Of a DNA stretch of 5,044 nucleotides, positions 4,493 to 5,044 are shown piece by piece (position 1 is the stretch's first letter; each line of letters starts with the position of its first letter). A program made the position numbers and the translations under genes. This DNA is from Acidobacteriota bacterium (GTDB lineage: Bacteria; Acidobacteriota; Terriglobia; Terriglobales; Acidobacteriaceae). The notes under the pieces are model-generated. The model was not told the DNA's origin, made no database searches, and was given only the letters and a program-made list of their open reading frames with translations. The DNA is taken from the NCBI GenBank assembly GCA_003225595.1, contig QIAR01000273.1:1-5044 (forward strand), read 5' to 3'.

Positions 4493-5044
4493 ATGTCCAG
4501 TCCACATCGAATCCGAATTTTGCGCCATAAGCCCCAACTCGCCCTTGTCCTTTCGCTGTTATCGGCGGTGAGTACGTGGTTTTATGTTCAGCGAATACTA
4601 GTCCCGCATCAGTTGGCGGAGGCAGCCGCCCACGGTCGCCCGCGTGGCAATCTGTCCGATCTCTACCCTCGCTGGCTTGGCGCGCGAGAACTGCTGCTGC
4701 ATCACCGCGATCCATATAGTGCCGAAATCACGCGCGAGATTCAGATTGGCTATTACGGGCGTCCGCTCGATCCCACTCGCCCCGCTGATCCTAAGGACCA
4801 ACAGGGTTTCGCCTATCCCGCCTACGTGATTTTTCTGCTGGCACCGATCATTCATCTTCCCTTTGAGATCGTGCAGGTCGGCTTCCGCTACCTGCTCTGG
4901 TTACTGACTGCGGCCAGCGTTTGTCTATGGCTGCGATTCTTGCAATGGCGACCGCCAGCCTCGTTGTTGGGAATCTTATTCATGTTGACCATGAGCAGTT
5001 TTCCTGCAGTGCAGGGATTCAAGCTCCAGCAGTTGAGCCTGCTG
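4493..5044 (+). CDS. GT87/DUF2029-like membrane glycosyltransferase, N-terminal part (cut by window edge)
   Basis: An open frame of 184 codons runs from ATG 4493 off the end of the window with no stop. The protein has a basic start (MSSPHRIRILRHK) and a first hydrophobic segment (about 15-33). A long extracytoplasmic loop follows, containing NLSDLYPRWLGARELLLHHRDPYS (53-76; key parts SDLYPRW, ARELLL, RDPYS), with Asp56 in the usual catalytic position. GFAYPAYVIFLLAPI (105-119) corresponds to the family Y-P-P-x-x-x-L-L-x-P-L region. Further hydrophobic segments lie at about 110-124, 130-147 and 157-170, and PAVQGFKLQQLSLL (171-184) matches the QGQxSLL site where the window ends. This architecture fits GT87-like glycosyltransferases using a polyprenyl-phosphate sugar. 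The start is supported by the need for helix 1; GAGG lies immediately before the ATG, closer than ideal, so the translation start is somewhat uncertain. It diverges from the gene at 4290-3376. Confidence 0.7.
   Translation, partial: MSSPHRIRILRHKPQLALVLSLLSAVSTWFYVQRILVPHQLAEAAAHGRPRGNLSDLYPRWLGARELLLHHRDPYSAEITREIQIGYYGRPLDPTRPADPKDQQGFAYPAYVIFLLAPIIHLPFEIVQVGFRYLLWLLTAASVCLWLRFLQWRPPASLLGILFMLTMSSFPAVQGFKLQQLSLL

Overview
The window reads as a chromosomal segment of a moderately GC-rich Gram-negative-type bacterium. An outer-membrane secretin leader, CpaB and a Flp pilin show a Tad/Flp type IVc pilus locus. The gene style (a lone short Flp pilin, CpaB with a proline-rich tail, several GT87-like membrane proteins and an interspersed TGTCAT...GCGAGGAATCT-type repeat) suggests Acidobacteriota (Terriglobia-like). 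That assignment is an inference; no rRNA or marker gene is present.

Left part, minus strand (1-1606): the start of a tad operon in the order flp (1606-1439, a 55-aa prepilin), cpaB/rcpC (1141-317) and the N-terminal 82 codons of a CpaC/RcpA-type secretin (247 to the window edge). Flp is the pilus subunit, CpaB the periplasmic assembly protein and CpaC the outer-membrane pore. The flp coding region is bracketed by two compact hairpins, each with a 6-bp stem and 6-nt loop, one just upstream of a very strong Shine-Dalgarno sequence and one just after the stop. About 300 nt without a recognisable gene separate flp from cpaB; a prepilin peptidase (cpaA/tadV) often found near this position is absent.

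Middle (1607-2109): about 500 bp between the divergent flp and the first glycosyltransferase-like gene. I see no convincing gene in it. It holds the hairpins of the flp leader and a 14-bp dyad (1828-1841) that could be an operator.

Right part (2110-5044): three polytopic membrane proteins that all look like the GT87/DUF2029 family (GT-C fold, polyprenyl-phosphate-sugar-dependent glycosyltransferases). The first (2110-3357, +) is complete. The second (4290-3376, -) is short and converges on the first with only 18 bp between the stops. The third (4493 onwards, +) runs off the window. The 202-bp divergent gap between the second and third carries a probable interspersed, partly palindromic repeat. 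The three proteins share an N-terminal Asp-containing loop followed by an Ala/Arg-Leu-Leu helix, so they look like diverged paralogues. A role in building a surface glycan or glycosylating pili is possible but not shown by the sequence.

I did not find a clear previously undescribed system. The most useful observations are the unannotated-size Flp pilin with its flanking hairpins, the corrected starts of cpaB and the second GT87-like gene, and the GT87-like cluster beside the Tad locus.
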